35,088 nt of DNA, from assembly GCA_019420465.1 (NCBI GenBank), contig JAHZHB010000046.1:1-35088 (forward strand). The letters run 5' to 3'. The position numbers were made by a program, and so were the translations under genes. The notes beneath the pieces were generated by a model that saw only the letters and a program-made list of their open reading frames with translations, made no database searches and was not told the origin of the DNA. Shown in pieces: positions 32,952 to 35,088 of this stretch. Position 1 is the first letter of the stretch. Each line of letters starts with the position of its first letter. Source of the DNA: Lachnospiraceae bacterium. Its GTDB lineage: Bacteria; Bacillota; Clostridia; Lachnospirales; Lachnospiraceae.

Positions 32952-32979
32952 AAGACACAAATCCCCTGTATAGTATAAC
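32952..32979 (+). promoter_or_regulatory. Putative promoter of a small transcript
   Basis: AAGACA (32952-32957) and TATAAC (32974-32979) are 16 bp apart. No protein-coding gene of normal size follows before 33270. Confidence 0.35.
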
Positions 32980-32985
32980 CATCGA

Positions 32986-33133
32986 ATGAAAAACAACTGC
33001 AGAACAAACGCAGTACTGAAAATGAAGCAAAAACGGCGGATGACGTTGTATCAATAGGCATCTGCCGGCTTCGCCTAACAATTATTACATTTACATAGAG
33101 TGGCTGCAGGCCACAAATTTTCTCTCTCTTTCC
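32986..33133 (+). ncRNA. Candidate small RNA or short leaderless ORF
   Basis: Between a putative promoter and a T-rich terminator lies about 145 nt that can fold: GGCGGATG (33035-33042) with CATCTGCC (33059-33066), then GGC-TTC-GCC (33067-33075), then GTGGC (33100-33104) with GCCAC (33110-33114) followed by AAATTTTCTCTCTCTTTCC. The last is an intrinsic terminator with a short stem. A 23-codon ORF (MKNNCRTNAVLKMK...) starts at 32986, at about the expected transcription start, but has no ribosome binding site. No known RNA family was recognised. Confidence 0.4.
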
Positions 33134-33142
33134 TTTCAAGTA

Positions 33143-33185
33143 ATGCGACAAGGGCTTGTGTATAAATCACAGGCCCTTGTTGCAT
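33143..33185. terminator. Strong 18-bp hairpin
   Basis: Bases 33143-33160 pair with 33168-33185 over 18 positions including two G-T wobbles, loop TATAAAT. There is no clear T tract on either side. It may back up the preceding terminator or insulate the next gene. Confidence 0.6.
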
Positions 33186-33204
33186 GTTAAAATAAAAAAC
33201 AGGC

Positions 33205-33233
33205 TTGACGGATAAAATCCGTCGCGTCATACT
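33205..33233 (+). promoter_or_regulatory. Promoter with internal inverted repeat
   Basis: TTGACG (33205-33210) and CATACT (33228-33233) are 17 bp apart. GACGGAT (33207-33213) and ATCCGTC (33217-33223) form a dyad between them, the position of a repressor operator. Confidence 0.5.
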
Positions 33234-33269
33234 GACAGAGAAAAATAAATAACAAAGGAGAAAACCTTT

Positions 33270-33632
33270 ATGAAAATCGCAATTACCGTGATCTGCTGTC
33301 TGATTCCCTGCATCGGCATGGTACTTGGAATGCTGATGCTGTTCAAAGGCACAAAAAGAAAAACAGAAACAAAATCAGAAACAAAACCAGGCACCCTGCC
33401 GGGAAGCTTTCTCGTATCCTCCGGCCGCCTGATCCTTATTCTGGCACTTGCAGAACTTGTACTCACCCTGCTTGTGCTTTTCCTTGCCCCGGTAACAGGA
33501 ACCAAGCCACGGCTGATGATGACGATCCTTCTGGTTACCCTGCAGTATATCTCGGCGATGATCCTGATCTTTGTGCTCAATGCCAGGATGCCGCACGATT
33601 CCGGGAAAAAACAGGATAAAAACGAAAAATAA
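33270..33632 (+). CDS. Small membrane protein of unknown function
   Basis: A 120-residue protein with three hydrophobic segments at about 3-25, 52-74 and 81-103. The loop between the first two is very rich in Lys, Thr and Glu (KGTKRKTETKSETKPGT). The C-terminal tail is charged (HDSGKKQDKNEK). AAAGGAG lies about 9 nt before ATG 33270. I recognise no family. It has its own promoter and is not tightly linked to the next gene. Confidence 0.7.
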   Translation: MKIAITVICCLIPCIGMVLGMLMLFKGTKRKTETKSETKPGTLPGSFLVSSGRLILILALAELVLTLLVLFLAPVTGTKPRLMMTILLVTLQYISAMILIFVLNARMPHDSGKKQDKNEK

Positions 33633-33692
33633 TCAAATTGTAGGGTGTGAAATATAAAATAACACAAATGTGCGATTAACACGTCGGATTCG

Positions 33693-33722
33693 TTGAAAAA
33701 GAGAACTCTTTTGTGCTATAGT
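33693..33722 (+). promoter_or_regulatory. Promoter with 16-bp palindrome in the spacer
   Basis: TTGAAA (33693-33698) and TATAGT (33717-33722) are 18 bp apart. AAAAGAG-AA-CTCTTTT (33697-33712) is a perfect palindrome in the spacer. It is a likely operator, possibly for the XRE protein encoded two genes downstream. Confidence 0.6.
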
Positions 33723-33750
33723 ACAAAGTATAGAAAACGGAGGTACTGTT

Positions 33751-34386
33751 ATGAGATCAGATATTACAGACAGAATGAAAAAGAATGCAGAGATCGGGCG
33801 GATCGCCATGCTTTCCCTGCGCAGTGGTATGGATATATCCGACAAGACAGCCAGACTGGTGGCTATGACGGTGGAAAACCCGGATGTGGGACGAAATACG
33901 ATCGAAAAGGATAACAGCCAGGAGGCTTTACAGGCGGTATGGATCCTGGATGATGCAGAAAATATGGCAGCAGGATTTTCCGATCTTGAAGGCCGTCTGG
34001 CAAAGCTTAAAGGTCTTTTACAGAAAGAAGGCTATAAAATTACCGGCACAGACAAAAAGGATACGCCCTTTGAGATCAGCCGGATAAGTGAAGAGGCAGG
34101 CGCATATGAGCTGTATGTACAGTTTGGCACCGGCCGTATCAAAGAGGCTTCTTTTGGCGTTCTGACCGGTGATACAAAAGGACATCGCTATACGATGCAG
34201 GAGCTTGAGGAAGAATACAAAAAGCTGACAGGTCTGATAAAAACAGTCAAAAAACTAAACAGTCTTGGCATCAGAGGCGAAGAAAAGATGATTCGTCTGG
34301 CTGTATTTGCCAGCGATGAAAGAGCCATGGTACGCAAAGCCAAAGCCAGAAGGCTGGCCCAGGAAAAACAGAGGGGAAGTATTTAA
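33751..34386 (+). CDS. Unknown soluble protein paired with an XRE gene
   Basis: A 211-residue, highly charged, mostly helical protein without signal peptide or membrane helix. GGAGG lies about 8 nt before ATG 33751. The N-terminal 80 residues (MLSLRSGMDISDKTARLVAM...) are helical; the middle (about 108-150) looks like beta strands (ISEEAGAYELYVQFGTGRIKEASFGVLT); a coiled-coil-like helix follows (MQELEEEYKKLTGLIKTVKKLN); and the C-terminus is basic (RKAKARRLAQEKQRG). I do not recognise the family. Its stop TAA directly abuts the next ATG, so it is translationally linked to an XRE regulator, and a palindrome sits in the promoter. Confidence 0.75.
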   Translation: MRSDITDRMKKNAEIGRIAMLSLRSGMDISDKTARLVAMTVENPDVGRNTIEKDNSQEALQAVWILDDAENMAAGFSDLEGRLAKLKGLLQKEGYKITGTDKKDTPFEISRISEEAGAYELYVQFGTGRIKEASFGVLTGDTKGHRYTMQELEEEYKKLTGLIKTVKKLNSLGIRGEEKMIRLAVFASDERAMVRKAKARRLAQEKQRGSI

Positions 34387-34803
34387 ATGGCAGATGGTGA
34401 GGTCCGGGAAAAAGCCTACTGGCTGAAGATGCAGAGAAAGCGGCTGGGGCTTACCCAGAGAGAGCTGGCCGGTCTTTCCGGTATAAGCCTGCGCGCGATC
34501 CAGTCCTACGAACAGGGGACGAGAAGCCTTCACGGGGCATCGATCGGACAGATCCAGGCGCTGTGTGAGACACTTGGCTGCAGCGAGCAGGAGATATTAT
34601 CCTATCCGGGGAGCAGACAGTCGGTGTTTGCCGGACATTCTGACGAAGCGCTGGTATCCATATATGAAGAGATCAACGGCGACAAGGAGAAAAAAGACCA
34701 GATGACAGAGGTGTATCAGGGAATGTCTGCGGCAGAGTGTGAGCGGCAGCTTTTGCAGGAAATGGCTCTTCGTTTCTATGAGGAGCATACCAGGAAACAA
34801 TAA
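34387..34803 (+). CDS. XRE-family transcriptional regulator
   Basis: A 138-residue protein. Residues about 11-67 are a clear HTH_3 domain: LKMQRKRLGLTQRELAGLSG, then ISLRAIQSYEQGTRSLHGASIGQIQALCETLGCSEQEIL. The C-terminal half is helical and acidic, with unknown function. The start codon immediately follows the previous gene's stop, and the serine dehydratase gene begins 12 nt after its own stop, so the three could be one transcript. Autoregulation through the palindrome at 33697-33712 is a reasonable guess. Confidence 0.88.
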   Translation: MADGEVREKAYWLKMQRKRLGLTQRELAGLSGISLRAIQSYEQGTRSLHGASIGQIQALCETLGCSEQEILSYPGSRQSVFAGHSDEALVSIYEEINGDKEKKDQMTEVYQGMSAAECERQLLQEMALRFYEEHTRKQ

Positions 34804-34815
34804 GGAGAGAATAAC

Positions 34816-35088
34816 ATGAATATGCTGGATATTATCGGTCCGGCCATGGTCGGTCCGTCAAGTTCCCATACAGCCGGTGCAGTACGTATCGGTCGTATAG
34901 CCAAAAAACTGATGGCAGAGCGTATCGTGCAGGCGGAGCTTCTGCTGCATGGCTCCTTTCTGGCGACAGGCAAGGGACATGGTACAGACCGTGCGCTGAT
35001 CGCAGGACTTTTGGGGATGGATGTGGATGATGACAGGATACGTATCAGTTTCGATATTGCGAAAAAAGAAGGACTCGTCTTTACCTTT
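34816..35088 (+). CDS. sdaAB: L-serine dehydratase, beta subunit (5' part)
   Basis: The first 91 codons of the iron-sulfur L-serine dehydratase beta chain, running off the window. DIIGPAMVGPSSSHTAGAVR, IGRIAKKL, LHGSFLATGKGHGTDRALIAGLLG and DDDRI match the family start. The enzyme deaminates L-serine to pyruvate and ammonia; an alpha subunit gene is expected next. AAGGAGAG lies about 6-8 nt before ATG 34816. Confidence 0.93.
   Translation, partial: MNMLDIIGPAMVGPSSSHTAGAVRIGRIAKKLMAERIVQAELLLHGSFLATGKGHGTDRALIAGLLGMDVDDDRIRISFDIAKKEGLVFTF

Overview
The window looks like a chromosome segment from a gut-type Clostridia, most likely Lachnospiraceae. This is inferred from moderate GC, strong AAGGAGG-type ribosome binding sites, a class B sortase, an orphan-style SelD, clostridial-type molybdenum hydroxylase subunits and a two-subunit-type L-serine dehydratase. 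No rRNA, tRNA, CRISPR array, intact insertion sequence or phage gene was seen.

Layout. 1-1800: end of a HicB-like fragment, a small XRE regulator and a divergent protein with HipA-like kinase features. 1800-4000: a DUF362/ferredoxin gene on the minus strand, bracketed by related copies of an intergenic hairpin repeat, then a 33-bp tandem repeat. 4000-5300: a minus-strand NSS-family sodium symporter. 5400-6660: a very small ferredoxin-thioredoxin-reductase-like protein with a 42-residue ORF ahead of it, then decayed gene fragments (lipoprotein leader, C-terminal half of an ABC ATPase). 6700-9590: an M16C metalloprotease.

9700-16400 is a plus-strand set that reads as purine/amide nitrogen catabolism: M20 amidohydrolase (allantoate/carbamoyl amino acid type), AzgA-type purine permease, adenine deaminase, arginase-fold hydrolase and class I aminotransferase. 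16390-21930 is an export module: a TetR regulator divergent from an MMPL/RND transporter that carries a frameshift, followed by a large secreted helical-repeat protein. 22100-25640: a D-2-hydroxyacid dehydrogenase on the minus strand, then a class B sortase and a membrane-anchored Asp-box protein.

25740-32320 returns to purines: selenide water dikinase (SelD), an NCS2 xanthine/uracil-type permease and a three-gene xanthine-dehydrogenase-like molybdenum hydroxylase (FAD, 2Fe-2S and molybdopterin subunits). SelD beside such an enzyme suggests a selenium-dependent molybdenum hydroxylase. With adenine deaminase feeding hypoxanthine to this enzyme and the amidohydrolases acting downstream, the two blocks could work together. 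The hydroxylase operon is bracketed by two inverted copies (60 of 61 bases identical) of a conserved core, each sitting inside a larger inverted repeat.

32500-35088: a small XRE gene, an intergenic region with direct repeats, promoter and terminator that may encode a small RNA, a small membrane protein, an unknown protein translationally linked to an XRE regulator, and the start of the L-serine dehydratase beta subunit.

All functional names come from motif recognition by eye; no database search was run.
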